Shown: piece after piece, positions 1 to 8,354 of the stretch
Layout of the letters: each line of letters starts with the position of its first letter
How positions within the stretch are numbered: the first letter of the stretch is position 1
Origin: Pseudonocardia sp. CNS-004
GTDB lineage: Bacteria; Actinomycetota; Actinomycetes; Mycobacteriales; Pseudonocardiaceae
Length of the DNA stretch: 64,000 bases
Direction: 5' to 3'
Assembly (NCBI GenBank): GCA_001942185.1
Contig: MKJV01000079.1
Coordinates: 278,001-342,000 of the forward strand
Notes under the pieces: model-generated
The model's input: only the letters and a program-made list of their open reading frames with translations
Databases searched by the model: none
Told to the model about the DNA's origin: nothing
Translations under genes and position numbers: made by a program

Positions 1-943
1 ACACCCGCAGCGCCGCCTCCCGCCCGCCTGCCACCGAGAACGACACCATCCCGCCGAAGCGGCGCATCTGCTTGGCGGCCACCTCGTGGCCGGGGTGCTC
101 GGCGAGGCCCGGGTAGAACACGCGGGTGACGGCCGGGTGGGCCACCAGCAGCTCGGCGATCCGCTCTGCGTTGTCGCTGTGGCGTTCCATCCGCACGGCG
201 AGGGTCTTCGCGCCGCGGAGCGTGAGCCAGGCGTCGAACGGGCCCGGCACCGACCCGACCGCGTTCTGGGTGAACCGCAGCGCCTCGGCGAGCTCGTCGT
301 CGCTCGTGACGAGCGCGCCGCCGACCACGTCGGAGTGCCCGCCGACGTACTTGGTGGTGGAGTGCAGCACCACGTCTGCCCCGAGGGCGAGCGGCTGCTG
401 CAGGTAGGGCGAGGCGAACGTGTTGTCGACGACGAGGCGGGCGCCCGCCGTCCGCGCGACCTCGGCCACCGCGGCGATGTCGGCGATCCCGAGCAGCGGG
501 TTGGTGGGCGTCTCGCACCACACCGCCCGCGTGGTGGGCCGCACCGCGGCGCGCAGCGCGGCGACGTCGCCGAGGTCGACCGGCGTGTACTCCACACCCC
601 ACCGCGACAGCACCTTGTCGACCAGCCGGAACGTGCCGCCGTACGCGTCGTGCGGGATGACGAGGTGGTCACCCGGCTTCAGCAGCACCCGGAGCAGCAC
701 GTCGGAGGCACCCATCCCGGAGCCGAACGCGACGGCGTGCCGCCCGCCCTCCAGCGCAGCCAGGCACTCCTGCAGCGCGGTGCGGGTGGGGTTGGCGCTG
801 CGCGAGTACTCGTAGCCTGCCCGCAGGCCGCCCACCCCGTCCTGGGCGAACGTGGACGACGCGTGGATCGGCGGGATCACCGCCCCCGTGGTGGGGTCCG
901 GTTCCTGGCCGGCGTGGATGGCGTTCGTGGAGAAGCCGCGCAT
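1..943 (-). CDS. metB: cystathionine gamma-synthase/lyase, 3' end off the window
   Basis: PLP-dependent cytoplasmic trans-sulfuration enzyme that forms or cleaves cystathionine. The 314 visible codons begin at ATG 943 and leave the left edge without a stop; the family is about 380-390 residues, so some 70 residues are missing. Seen: YSRSANPTR at residues 46-54, GSGMG near 74-78, VDNTFASP near 173-180, and the Schiff-base lysine K198 in HSTTKYVGGHSD. Motifs alone do not separate synthase from lyase activity. An ArsR-type gene ends 9 bp upstream on the same strand, so the two probably share a transcript. A cystathionine beta-synthase gene lies 0.9 kb away on the same strand, which favours a reverse trans-sulfuration role by inference. 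Confidence 0.9.
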   Translation of the reverse strand, partial: MRGFSTNAIHAGQEPDPTTGAVIPPIHASSTFAQDGVGGLRAGYEYSRSANPTRTALQECLAALEGGRHAVAFGSGMGASDVLLRVLLKPGDHLVIPHDAYGGTFRLVDKVLSRWGVEYTPVDLGDVAALRAAVRPTTRAVWCETPTNPLLGIADIAAVAEVARTAGARLVVDNTFASPYLQQPLALGADVVLHSTTKYVGGHSDVVGGALVTSDDELAEALRFTQNAVGSVPGPFDAWLTLRGAKTLAVRMERHSDNAERIAELLVAHPAVTRVFYPGLAEHPGHEVAAKQMRRFGGMVSFSVAGGREAALRV

Positions 944-952
944 GGGCCCAAG

Positions 953-1282
953 CTACGCGCCGGTGACCGCCGGGAACTCGCGGGCCGCCGCGGCGGTGAG
1001 GAAGTCCACCAGTCCGGGGAACCGCGCGTCGAGCTCGGCGCGCCGCAGCCGGACCGACCGGTTGCGGCCCTGCACGTTCGTGCGGGTCAGCCCGGCCTCG
1101 CGCAGCACCTTGTAATGGTGCGACAGCGTCGATTTGTGCACCTCGACGTGCCAGGCCTCCGGCGTGCACGGGCGGGGCTCGCCGTCGAGGAGCTGGGCGA
1201 CCAGCCGCAACCGCACCGGGTCGGCGAGCGCCTGCAGCACGGCGACCAGCTCGCCAGGCCGCCGCAGATGCCTCCGAGTCAC
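953..1282 (-). CDS. ArsR-family winged-helix transcriptional regulator
   Basis: Small DNA-binding repressor, 109 residues, a normal size for ArsR/SmtB proteins. The N-terminal helix VLQALADPVRLRLVAQLL (about residues 15-32) is the typical dimer/first-helix signature, followed by the recognition helix STLSHHYKVLREAGL at about 50-64 and a short wing. The only cysteine, at about residue 39, lies before the recognition helix, and no ELCVCDL-type metal-binding box is present, so this is likely a non-metal ArsR. It starts at GTG 1282; an internal start is possible. It runs directly into the cystathionine gamma-synthase/lyase gene with a 9-bp gap, so it may control that gene. The ligand cannot be told from sequence. 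Confidence 0.85.
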   Translation of the reverse strand: MTRRHLRRPGELVAVLQALADPVRLRLVAQLLDGEPRPCTPEAWHVEVHKSTLSHHYKVLREAGLTRTNVQGRNRSVRLRRAELDARFPGLVDFLTAAAAREFPAVTGA

Positions 1283-1729
1283 GTGCCCCCGCTGCTGGTG
1301 CTGCTACGGCGCGCCACGGGTGCGGCCGTGCTCGCGGTCGCGCGTGGCGAGTCGACCACGCTCCCGGCCGCGCCGCCGCCGATGCCCGGCGTCCCCGGTG
1401 ACGACTCGGGCTGGCTGCTCGGCCAGTGCGCGCTGCTCGGACGGGTCGACGTCGTGCGGGCCCTACTGGACGCCGGTATGGACGTCGACACCCGCGGCTG
1501 GAGCGGCTTCACCCCACTCGCCCAGGCCGCGATGCACGGGCGCACCGAGGTCGTCCGGCTGCTGGTCGAACGCGGAGCGGACCTCGCCGACCACGCGTTC
1601 GACGAGGAGGGCCCGACGCCGTTGGACTGCGCGACCTGGGGCGAGCGGAACAACTGGGCGGCCGACGGCAACTACGCCGCCACGATCGCGCTCCTGACGG
1701 CGGCGGACGCCCCGACGAGCCATCCCTGA
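1268..1729 (+). CDS. short ankyrin-repeat protein
   Basis: About 150 residues with ankyrin repeats: a first unit around LGRVDVVRALLDAGMDVDT, then FTPLAQAAMHGRTEVVRLL with VERGADLAD, and a weaker third unit with TPLDCATWG. Ankyrin units bind protein partners; no catalytic domain is visible. The start is uncertain: ATG 1268 or GTG 1283 fit, and both overlap or abut the 5' end of the divergent ArsR gene, leaving no room for a normal promoter between them. The frame is open far upstream, but that part is antisense to the trans-sulfuration gene and is not credible. The gene ends 38 bp before a perfect hairpin. Confidence 0.65.
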   Translation: MPPSHVPPLLVLLRRATGAAVLAVARGESTTLPAAPPPMPGVPGDDSGWLLGQCALLGRVDVVRALLDAGMDVDTRGWSGFTPLAQAAMHGRTEVVRLLVERGADLADHAFDEEGPTPLDCATWGERNNWAADGNYAATIALLTAADAPTSHP

Positions 1730-1767
1730 AGAGGGTGCCCGCAGGCTCCGCTCGACCTCACCGACCC

Positions 1768-1807
1768 GTGAGTGGATACGAGTGCCAGAGCACTCGTATC
1801 CACTCAC
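1768..1807. terminator. perfect 18-bp inverted repeat between convergent genes
   Basis: Two 18-base arms (1768-1785 and 1790-1807) are exact reverse complements with a 4-base loop. The arm reads GTGAGTGGATACGAGTGC. It lies between the ankyrin gene and the convergent cystathionine beta-synthase gene, so a bidirectional terminator is the likely role; there is no T-run, as is common in actinobacteria. Confidence 0.7.
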
Positions 1808-1823
1808 GACCGCCGGAGGCGGG

Positions 1824-3188
1824 TCAGCTCCCGAGGAACGCCAGCACGTCGGAGCGGGTGACCACACCCGCCGGCTTGCCGTCGACCAGCACCAGGGCGG
1901 CGTCGGCAGACGCGAACGCGGTCATCGCCGTATCGAGGGCTTCCCCGGCCCCGATCGTCGGGAGCGCCGCCGACATGTGCTTCTCCAGCCGGTCCGACAG
2001 CTGCGCGCGGCCGGTGAACAGCGCGTCGAGCAGGTCGCGCTCCACCACGGCCCCGGCCACCTCGGCGGCCATCACCGGCGGCTCGGCCCGCACCACCGGC
2101 ATCTGCGAGACGTGGAACTCCCGCAGGTAGTGGACGGCCTCGGCGACGGTCTCGTTCGGGTGGGCGTGCACGAGGTCGGGGATGGTGCCGTCCTTGCGCC
2201 GCAGCACGTCACCGACGGTGGCGCCCTCCGTGGGCGGGAGGAAGCCGTAGCTCGCCATCCACTTGTCGTTGAAGACCTTGCCCAGGTAACCGCGGCCGCC
2301 GTCGGGCAGGAGGACGACGACCACCGCGTCGGCGGGCAGCTCGCGCGCCACGCGCAGCGCGGCGACCGTGGCCATCCCGCACGAGCCGCCCACGAGCAGC
2401 GCCTCCTCGCGGGCGAGCCTGCGCGTCATGTCGAACGAGTCGGCGTCGGAGACCGCGACGATCCGGTCGCAGATCTCCTTGTCGTACGTGGTGGGCCAGA
2501 AGTCCTCGCCGACGCCCTCCACGAGGTAGGGCCGCCCGTTGCCACCGCTGTACACCGAGCCCTCCGGGTCGGCCCCGATCACCTGCACGCGGCCGCCGGA
2601 CACCTCCTTGAGGTAGCGGCCGGTGCCGCTGATCGTGCCGCCCGTGCCGATGCCCGCGACGAAGTGGGTGATGCGGCCGTCGGTCTGCTCCCACAGCTCC
2701 GGGCCGGTGGCCAGGTAGTGGGACTCCGGGTTCTCCTTGTTGGCGTACTGGTTGGGCTTCCACGCGCCGTCGATCTCGCTGACGAGCCGGTCGGAGACCT
2801 GGTAGTAGGAGTCGGGGTGGTCGGGCTCGACGGCCGTCGGGCACACGACGACCTCGGCGCCGTACGCGCGCAGCACGTTGCGCTTGTCCTCGCTGACCTT
2901 GTCCGGGCACACGAACACGCACTCGTAGCCCTTGCGCTGCGCGATCATCGCCAGGCCCACCCCGGTGTTGCCCGACGTCGGTTCGACGATCGTGCCGCCC
3001 GGCCGCAGCTCCCCGGACGCCTCGGCTGCCTCGACCATCCGCAGCGCGATGCGGTCCTTCACGCTGCCGCCCGGGTTGAAGTACTCGACCTTGGCGAGCA
3101 CGGGGGCGACGATCCCATCGGCAACCGCACCGAGCCGGACGAGGGGAGTGTTCCCGACCAGGTCGGCGACGTGCTCGACATAGCGCAT
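1824..3188 (-). CDS. cbs: cystathionine beta-synthase
   Basis: Condenses serine (or O-acetylserine) with homocysteine to cystathionine in the cytoplasm. The 454-residue protein starts at ATG 3188 with MRYVEHVADLVGNTPLVRL. The fold-type II PLP domain covers residues 1-320: Schiff-base lysine K44 in NPGGSVKDR, phosphate loop TSGNTG at 71-76 and the GIGTGGTISG glycine loop. A C-terminal Bateman module of two CBS domains (about 330-454) follows. The length matches actinobacterial Cbs. Together with the cystathionine gamma-synthase/lyase at the left edge it makes a complete trans-sulfuration pair, separated by an ArsR gene and an ankyrin gene. An upstream extension of the open frame lies over the sigma-factor promoter region and is rejected. 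Confidence 0.93.
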   Translation of the reverse strand: MRYVEHVADLVGNTPLVRLGAVADGIVAPVLAKVEYFNPGGSVKDRIALRMVEAAEASGELRPGGTIVEPTSGNTGVGLAMIAQRKGYECVFVCPDKVSEDKRNVLRAYGAEVVVCPTAVEPDHPDSYYQVSDRLVSEIDGAWKPNQYANKENPESHYLATGPELWEQTDGRITHFVAGIGTGGTISGTGRYLKEVSGGRVQVIGADPEGSVYSGGNGRPYLVEGVGEDFWPTTYDKEICDRIVAVSDADSFDMTRRLAREEALLVGGSCGMATVAALRVARELPADAVVVVLLPDGGRGYLGKVFNDKWMASYGFLPPTEGATVGDVLRRKDGTIPDLVHAHPNETVAEAVHYLREFHVSQMPVVRAEPPVMAAEVAGAVVERDLLDALFTGRAQLSDRLEKHMSAALPTIGAGEALDTAMTAFASADAALVLVDGKPAGVVTRSDVLAFLGS

Positions 3189-3266
3189 GCCGCCAATCGT
3201 CGCACCCGGCCCGCGCGCCCAGCGGCCGAGGGACGCCCGGTCACGCGGGAAGATGGCCCGATCCAC

Positions 3267-3293
3267 GCCGAACGCCGTGTTCGGCAGCCGAAC
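3267..3293. promoter_or_regulatory. GCCGAAC/GTTCGGC inverted repeats upstream of a sigma factor gene
   Basis: Three 7-base units lie in the 268-bp divergent gap: GCCGAAC (3267-3273), GTTCGGC (3279-3285) and GCCGAAC (3287-3293). The last two make a 15-bp palindrome with a 1-base centre. A TAGGGT-like -10 hexamer follows at about 3320. This is compatible with an operator for the sigma factor gene, but no regulator can be assigned. Confidence 0.35.
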
Positions 3294-3456
3294 GGCAGCA
3301 CAGAGGGCCGCGTACGGACTAGGGTTCGCCGACGAAGGGCCACCCGGACGAGGGCGTGTCGCCCGGACGACCCACAACACCTTCCCGAGCCCACACGCGG
3401 TCCGCTCGCCGCGTACCCCGATCGAACCGTTCCACGAAGCTGCAGGAGGGGCGCCG

Positions 3457-4074
3457 GTGTCAGCCACCGGGGACGAGGTGATCGGTGCCGACGATGCCGA
3501 CCGTGCCCGGTCGGCTCGTCGTGACGCCGAGCTCAACAGCCTCGCCGGGCTGGCCTCACGTGGTGACCAGCGCGCTCTCGAGCTCCTGCTCGCCCGGATC
3601 CGCCCCATGGTCGTGCAGTACTGCCGCGCGCGGATCGGGTCCGGCACGCTGGGCACGCAGTCCGCGGAGGACATCGCCCAGGACACCCTGATGGCCGTGG
3701 TCGGGGCGCTGCAGCGGTGGCAGCCGGACAAGCGGGTGATGGCCTTCATCTACGGCATCGCCAGCAACAAGGTGGTCGACGCCTACCGGGCAGCGGGCCG
3801 CGACCGGTCGGTTCCCTCCGAGACCGTCCCGGAGGAGCCGGACCTCGATCACGGCCCCGAGCAGGCCGCGCTCCACGGTGGCATGGTCGCCGAGCTGCGG
3901 AAGCTGCTCGACCAGCTCCCCGCGCAGCACCGCGAGATCCTGGTGCTGCGGGTGGCGCTCGGGATGACGGCGGTGGAGACGGCCGCCGCGGTGGGCTCGA
4001 CCTCCGGCGCGGTGCGGGTCACCCAGCACCGGGCGTTGACGAAGCTGCGCGAGCTCATCGAACGCCGCCCCTGA
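3457..4074 (+). CDS. sigma-70 family RNA polymerase sigma factor, SigD/ShbA-like
   Basis: Short sigma factor of 205 residues with regions 2 and 4 only. Region 2 holds QYCRARIG and the AEDIAQDTLMAV helix, followed by FIYGIASNKVVDAYR. Region 4 holds LPAQHREILVLRVALGMTAVETAAAVGSTSGAVRVTQHRAL. These segments resemble mycobacterial SigD and streptomycete ShbA. The start is GTG 3457, chosen because AGGAGG (3444-3449) sits 7 bases upstream; the longer open frame lacks such a site. No anti-sigma gene follows; the next gene is a convergent ECF42 sigma factor 19 bp away. ShbA drives the principal sigma gene in streptomycetes, so a central role is possible but inferred. Confidence 0.85.
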   Translation: MSATGDEVIGADDADRARSARRDAELNSLAGLASRGDQRALELLLARIRPMVVQYCRARIGSGTLGTQSAEDIAQDTLMAVVGALQRWQPDKRVMAFIYGIASNKVVDAYRAAGRDRSVPSETVPEEPDLDHGPEQAALHGGMVAELRKLLDQLPAQHREILVLRVALGMTAVETAAAVGSTSGAVRVTQHRALTKLRELIERRP

Positions 4075-4093
4075 GGCCGTCGCCCGGGGCGCC

Positions 4094-5341
4094 TCAGCCG
4101 TCCCCGAGCTCCGCGAGCCTGCGCGCGAGGTAGGCCCGCTCCGCGGCATTGCCCACCAAGGCCAGCGCCTGCTCGTACGCGGTGGCCGCTTCGCACCGTC
4201 GCCCGAGCCTGCGCAGCAGGTCGGCACGGGCAGCCGGGAGCAGGTGGTAGCCGCGCAGCCGATCGTCGGAGCCGAGGCCGTCGAGCAGCTCCAGCCCGGC
4301 CGCGGGCCCGTCCCGCATCGCGACGGCGACGGCGCGGTTGGGCGCCACCACCGGCGACGGGGCGACGCCGGCGAGCACGTCGTAGAGCGCCACCACCTGC
4401 GCCCAGTCGGTGGTGGCGACGCCGGCGGCCTCGTCGTGCACCGCCGCGATCGCCGCCTGCAGCGCGTACGGCCCCGGCGGGCCGCCGCTCAACGCGGTGA
4501 CGACGAGCCTGCGGCCCTCCTCGATGTTCCCGCGGTCCCATCGTGACCGGTCCTGTTCGGCGAGCAGGACCAGCTGCCCGTCCGGTCCGGTGCGCGCGTC
4601 CCGCCGGGCGTCGACGAGCAACATCAACGCCAGCAGCCCCGCCACCTCCCGCTCCCGCGGCAGCAGCCGGTGCAGGATCCGCGCCAGCCGGATCGCCTCG
4701 TCGGCGAGGTCGCCCCGCAACAGTTCGGGTCCCGCGCTGGCCGCATACCCCTCGGTGAAGATCGCGTAGACGACCCGCAGCACGCCGGGCAGCCGGGCGG
4801 GCAGCTCGTGCGCGGCCGGCACGCGGAACGGGATCCGCGCACCCTTGATCTTGCGCTTCGCCCGCACGATCCGCTGTGCCATCGTGGCCGCCGGCACCAG
4901 GAACGCCCGCGCCACCTCCGGTGTCGACAGTCCGGCGAGGCAGCGCAACGTCAGCGCCACCTGTGCCTCGAGCGGCAACGCCGGGTGACAACACGTGAAG
5001 AACAGCCGCAGCCGCTCGTCCGGTACGTCACCGTCGTCAGCAGGCGGAGCCACCGTCCCGTCGCGGTCGGCCTCGGCCTGCAGAACCGCGATCCTCGCCG
5101 CGTACGCCCGGTCGCGACGCAACCGGTCCACCGCCTTGCGCCGCGCCGTGGTGAGCAGCCAGGCGCCGGGCCTGCCCGGCACACCGTCCACCGGCCAGCG
5201 CGCGAGCGCCACCTCGACGGCGTCGGACGCGACCTCCTCGGCGAGGTCGAGATCACCGAACTGGCCCACGAGGGTGGCGAGCAGCCGGCCCCGCTCCTCG
5301 CGGAAGACCGCCTCGACGGATCCGGCCGCCCCCTCACTCAT
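4094..5341 (-). CDS. ECF42-type RNA polymerase sigma factor with C-terminal extension
   Basis: Extracytoplasmic-function sigma factor of 415 residues, much longer than a classical ECF. Region 2 (about 10-75) and region 4 (about 105-160, with LPLEAQVALTLRCLAGLSTPEVARAF) are followed by a roughly 220-residue helical TPR-like tail carrying GNIEEGRRLV. DERLRLFFTCCHPAL and the tail are hallmarks of group ECF42. No anti-sigma factor is nearby; in this group the tail is thought to take over control. The ATG overlaps the stop of the upstream DGPF gene (ATGA), so the two are translationally coupled. That pairing is the known gene neighbourhood of ECF42. Confidence 0.9.
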   Translation of the reverse strand: MSEGAAGSVEAVFREERGRLLATLVGQFGDLDLAEEVASDAVEVALARWPVDGVPGRPGAWLLTTARRKAVDRLRRDRAYAARIAVLQAEADRDGTVAPPADDGDVPDERLRLFFTCCHPALPLEAQVALTLRCLAGLSTPEVARAFLVPAATMAQRIVRAKRKIKGARIPFRVPAAHELPARLPGVLRVVYAIFTEGYAASAGPELLRGDLADEAIRLARILHRLLPREREVAGLLALMLLVDARRDARTGPDGQLVLLAEQDRSRWDRGNIEEGRRLVVTALSGGPPGPYALQAAIAAVHDEAAGVATTDWAQVVALYDVLAGVAPSPVVAPNRAVAVAMRDGPAAGLELLDGLGSDDRLRGYHLLPAARADLLRRLGRRCEAATAYEQALALVGNAAERAYLARRLAELGDG

Positions 5342-5697
5342 GGCTGCTCGAACTCCATGACGGGCCGCACCTCGATCCGGCTGCCGTGCTGCGCGCCGGG
5401 GCAGCGGGCGGCCCAGTCCAGCGCGGAGTCGAGGTCCGGGACGTCGAGCAGGTAGTAGCCGCCCAGGATCTCGCGGGTCTCGGCGAACGGGCCGTCGGTG
5501 ACCACCCGCTCGCCGTCGTCGCGTACCTCGACGGTGGTGGCCGTCTCGACGCCCTGCAGCGCGTCGCTCGCGATCCGGACGCCCGCGTCGGCCACGGCCT
5601 TCTCGTACGCCCAGTACTCGTCCATCACCTGCTGGACGGCCTCGGCCGTCTGCGGCGCCACGTCCTGCGAACCGTAGATCAGCAGCATGTACTTCAC
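5338..5697 (-). CDS. DGPF/YCII-family protein paired with the ECF42 sigma factor
   Basis: Small ferredoxin-like protein of 119 residues beginning VKYMLLIYG at GTG 5697. The family motif DGPFAETRE lies at residues 68-76 and is followed by GGYYLLDVPDLDSAL, the strand-helix of the YCII fold. DGPF proteins are standard partners and targets of ECF42 sigma factors; their biochemical activity is not established. The stop overlaps the sigma factor start by 4 bases. A longer frame to 5754 exists but lacks the family N-terminus. Confidence 0.88.
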   Translation of the reverse strand: MKYMLLIYGSQDVAPQTAEAVQQVMDEYWAYEKAVADAGVRIASDALQGVETATTVEVRDDGERVVTDGPFAETREILGGYYLLDVPDLDSALDWAARCPGAQHGSRIEVRPVMEFEQP

Positions 5698-5791
5698 GTC
5701 TCGGCTCCTCGTCCCATCGGGTGTCTCGTCGGGGTGGCCGGATGCCACCAGCATGACGACGAACGGGAGCGTCGGGTATCGACAGGCAGAG

Positions 5792-6247
5792 CTACTTCCG
5801 CTCGGTGCGTCGAAGTCCGCGGGCCGGGGTCCAGGACTCGATCACCAGCATCGTCGCCTCGGCGTTCAGCCCCGTGACGACGACCTCGTCGATGGCGGCG
5901 CGGAAGCGCTCCCCCTCGGCGTCGCCCTCCACCGGCCCGGCCGGAACGGCCCGCCCGGCGATCTTCGCGTCGCCCGCCCAGCCGGCCGGATCGTCCTGCG
6001 GCGGGTCCACCGACGGGCTGTGCAGCGCGAACCGCGGATCACGGTGCAGGTCGGCACCCTTGCGGGCACCGGTCATCGAGCCGAAGGTCAGCTCGCCGTC
6101 GGCGAACTCCGCCTCGATACCCGAGATCCGGGGTCCGCCGTCGGCACGCAGCGTGGCGATCGTCTTGTGCTTGTGCGCGTCGAAGATCCTCCGCACGCGG
6201 GCGGAGAACTCGGGTACGGCCTTCTCGACGTCCCTCCAGGCGGTCAT
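5792..6247 (-). CDS. pyridoxamine 5'-phosphate oxidase-like FMN/F420-binding protein
   Basis: A 151-residue split-barrel protein. Seen: the N-terminal helix VPEFSARVRRIFDAHKHKTI, the strand ATLRADGGPRISGIEAEF, and the phosphate-binding stretch GSMTGARKGADLHRDPRFAL at about 66-85. This pattern is typical of actinobacterial PNPOx-like proteins that bind FMN, F420 or haem; substrate and cofactor cannot be fixed from sequence. ATG 6247 is preferred over an upstream ATG at 6268 because the conserved region begins there. It is divergent from the thiolase gene across a 113-bp gap. Confidence 0.8.
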   Translation of the reverse strand: MTAWRDVEKAVPEFSARVRRIFDAHKHKTIATLRADGGPRISGIEAEFADGELTFGSMTGARKGADLHRDPRFALHSPSVDPPQDDPAGWAGDAKIAGRAVPAGPVEGDAEGERFRAAIDEVVVTGLNAEATMLVIESWTPARGLRRTERK

Positions 6248-6360
6248 GGGCTCGAGGATCCCGCACAACGCTGTCAGGAGCTGTCCACGTTCACCCGGCC
6301 CACACCCGGTTACCGCCGCGTAGGCTCCGCCGTGATGAGCCCGTGCGAGGAGGTACGACC

Positions 6361-7581
6361 ATGCCCGAAGCCGTGATCGTCGCGGCGGCCCGGTCCCCGA
6401 TCGGCCGCGCGCACAAGGGGTCGCTCACCACGATCCGCCCCGACGACCTGACCGCGCAGATGGTGCGGGCCGCGCTCGCCCAGGTGCCCCAGCTCGACCC
6501 CGCCGACATCGACGACCTCATGCTCGGCTGCGGCCTGCCCGGCGGCGAGCAGGGCTTCAACATGGCCCGGGTGGTCGCGGTCCTGCTCGGCCAGGACACG
6601 CTGCCCGGCACCACCGTCACCCGCTACTGCTCGTCGTCGGTGCAGACCACCCGCATGGCGCTGCACGCCATCAGGGCGGGCGAGGGCGACGTGTTCGTCT
6701 CGGCGGGCGTCGAGACCGTCTCCCGCTTCACGAAGGGCAGCTCCGACTCCCTGCCCGACACCCGCAACCCCGTCTTCTCCGACGCCGAGGACCGCACCCG
6801 CCACGTCGCCGAGAACGGTGCCGACTCCTGGAACGACCCCCGCGAGGACGAGCACCTGCCCGACGTCTACATCGCGATGGGGCAGACCGCGGAGAACCTC
6901 GCCCGGCTCAAGGGCGTCACCCGCGAGGACATGGACCACTTCGGCGTCCGGTCGCAGAACCTCGCGGAGAAGGCCATCGCCGACGGCTTCTTCGCCCGTG
7001 AGATCAGCCCGGTCACGCTGCCCGACGGCACGGTGGTGGAGAAGGACGACGGGCCGCGCGCCGGGGTCACCTACGATGCGGTCTCCCAGCTCAAGCCGGT
7101 CTTCCGCCCCGACGGGCGCGTCACGGCCGGCAACTGCTGCCCGCTCAACGACGGCGCCGCCGCGCTGGTGATCATGTCCGACACGAAGGCCGCCGAGCTG
7201 GGCATCACCCCGCTCGCGCGCGTGGTCGCCACCGGGGTCTCGGCGCTCTCCCCCGAGATCATGGGCCTCGGGCCGGTGGAGGCGTCGAAGCAGGCGCTCG
7301 GCCGCGCCGGGATGACGATCGACGACGTCGACCTCGTCGAGATCAACGAGGCGTTCGCGGCCCAGGTCCTGCCCTCGGCCCGCGATCTGGGCATCGACGA
7401 GGACAAGCTGAACGTCAACGGGGGCGCCATCGCGCTCGGCCACCCGTTCGGCATGACGGGTGCCCGCATCACCACCACCATGCTCAACGGCCTGCGCACG
7501 CACGACAAGACCATCGGCCTGGAGACGATGTGCGTCGGTGGCGGCCAGGGCATGGCGCTGGTCCTCGAACGGCTGAGCTGA
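6361..7581 (+). CDS. acetyl-CoA acetyltransferase (thiolase)
   Basis: Thiolase of 406 residues that splits 3-ketoacyl-CoA or condenses two acyl-CoA in the cytoplasm. The acyl-accepting cysteine is C90 in TRYCSSSVQTTRMA; the C-terminal active-site blocks are NVNGGAIALGHPFGMTGAR and CVGGGQGMA. All three catalytic elements (Cys, GHP histidine, second Cys) are intact and the length is normal. ATG 6361 follows GAGGAGG with good spacing. No beta-oxidation partner lies next to it, so degradative and biosynthetic roles stay open. Confidence 0.93.
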   Translation: MPEAVIVAAARSPIGRAHKGSLTTIRPDDLTAQMVRAALAQVPQLDPADIDDLMLGCGLPGGEQGFNMARVVAVLLGQDTLPGTTVTRYCSSSVQTTRMALHAIRAGEGDVFVSAGVETVSRFTKGSSDSLPDTRNPVFSDAEDRTRHVAENGADSWNDPREDEHLPDVYIAMGQTAENLARLKGVTREDMDHFGVRSQNLAEKAIADGFFAREISPVTLPDGTVVEKDDGPRAGVTYDAVSQLKPVFRPDGRVTAGNCCPLNDGAAALVIMSDTKAAELGITPLARVVATGVSALSPEIMGLGPVEASKQALGRAGMTIDDVDLVEINEAFAAQVLPSARDLGIDEDKLNVNGGAIALGHPFGMTGARITTTMLNGLRTHDKTIGLETMCVGGGQGMALVLERLS

Positions 7582-7673
7582 CGGGGACGGTCTTGCCCGG
7601 CGGGTTCGGCGAGAGGATGGTGGGGCGCCGGCGGCGCCGCCGGGGCGCTGCCCCGACCCCGAGGGGGTGGGCC

Positions 7674-8294
7674 GTGTACGCACGCTCCACCACGATCCGC
7701 GCACACCCCGAGTCGCTCGATTCGGGTATCGCGCTCGTCCGTGACGAGATCCTGCCCGAAGTGCTGGGCATGGAGGGCTGCGTAGGGATGTCCATGCTCG
7801 TCGACCGTCTGACGGGCCGCTGCATCGCCACCACCGCGTGGCAGTCGAAGGAGGCGATGGACGCCACGGCCGACAGGGTGCGACCGCTGCGCGAACGCGC
7901 GGCGGACGTGTTCGGCGGCAGGCCGCAGGTCGACGAATGGGAGATCGCGGTCATGCACCGCGACCACACCTCCGCCCCTGGTGCCTGCGTCCGCGCCACC
8001 TGGGTGCGGATGGCGCCCGACCAGGTGGACCGCGGCATCGACGTCTACAAGATGGGCGTCCTGCCCGCCACCCAGGAGTTCGAGGGCTTCTGCAGCTCCA
8101 GCCTGATGGTGGACCGCCGCGAGGGGTACGCCGTCTCCTCGGTGGTGCTCGACAGCCGGGAGGCGCTGGAGCGCAGCCGCGCCCGGGCCGAGGAGATGCG
8201 GGAGCGCGCCACCCGGGAGGCGGGAGCGGAGATCATGGAGGTCGGCGAGTTCGAGCTCGCCCTCGCCCACCTGCGCGTGCCCGAGATGGCCTGA
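7674..8294 (+). CDS. two-domain dimeric alpha-beta barrel protein
   Basis: A 206-residue protein built of two similar halves of about 95 residues. Each begins with an ARSTTIRAHPESL- or VRATWVRMAPDQV-type strand and helix, and each contains a C-x-S-x2-V-DR element (GCVGMSMLVDRLTG; GFCSSSLMVDRREG) typical of antibiotic-biosynthesis-monooxygenase-like folds. Such proteins can be oxygenases, stress proteins or structural. GTG 7674 is preceded by a purine-rich GAGGGGG. It stands alone between the thiolase and a convergent membrane-protein gene. Confidence 0.7.
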   Translation: MYARSTTIRAHPESLDSGIALVRDEILPEVLGMEGCVGMSMLVDRLTGRCIATTAWQSKEAMDATADRVRPLRERAADVFGGRPQVDEWEIAVMHRDHTSAPGACVRATWVRMAPDQVDRGIDVYKMGVLPATQEFEGFCSSSLMVDRREGYAVSSVVLDSREALERSRARAEEMRERATREAGAEIMEVGEFELALAHLRVPEMA

Positions 8295-8301
8295 GCAACG
8301 A

Positions 8302-8338
8302 AACGGCGCCCGCCCCCGGATCGGGGACGGGCGCCGTT
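8302..8338. terminator. GC-rich hairpin between convergent genes
   Basis: Arms 8302-8318 and 8322-8338 pair over 17 bases with one mismatch and a 3-base loop. It starts 7 bases after the stop of the two-domain barrel gene and faces the Bax-inhibitor-like gene, so it can serve both strands. Confidence 0.8.
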
Positions 8339-8354
8339 CGCGCTCAGAGGTGGG

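Noticed and set aside
1782..3524. 580-codon plus-strand frame
   Set aside because: Exactly antisense to cystathionine beta-synthase, which has full motif support.
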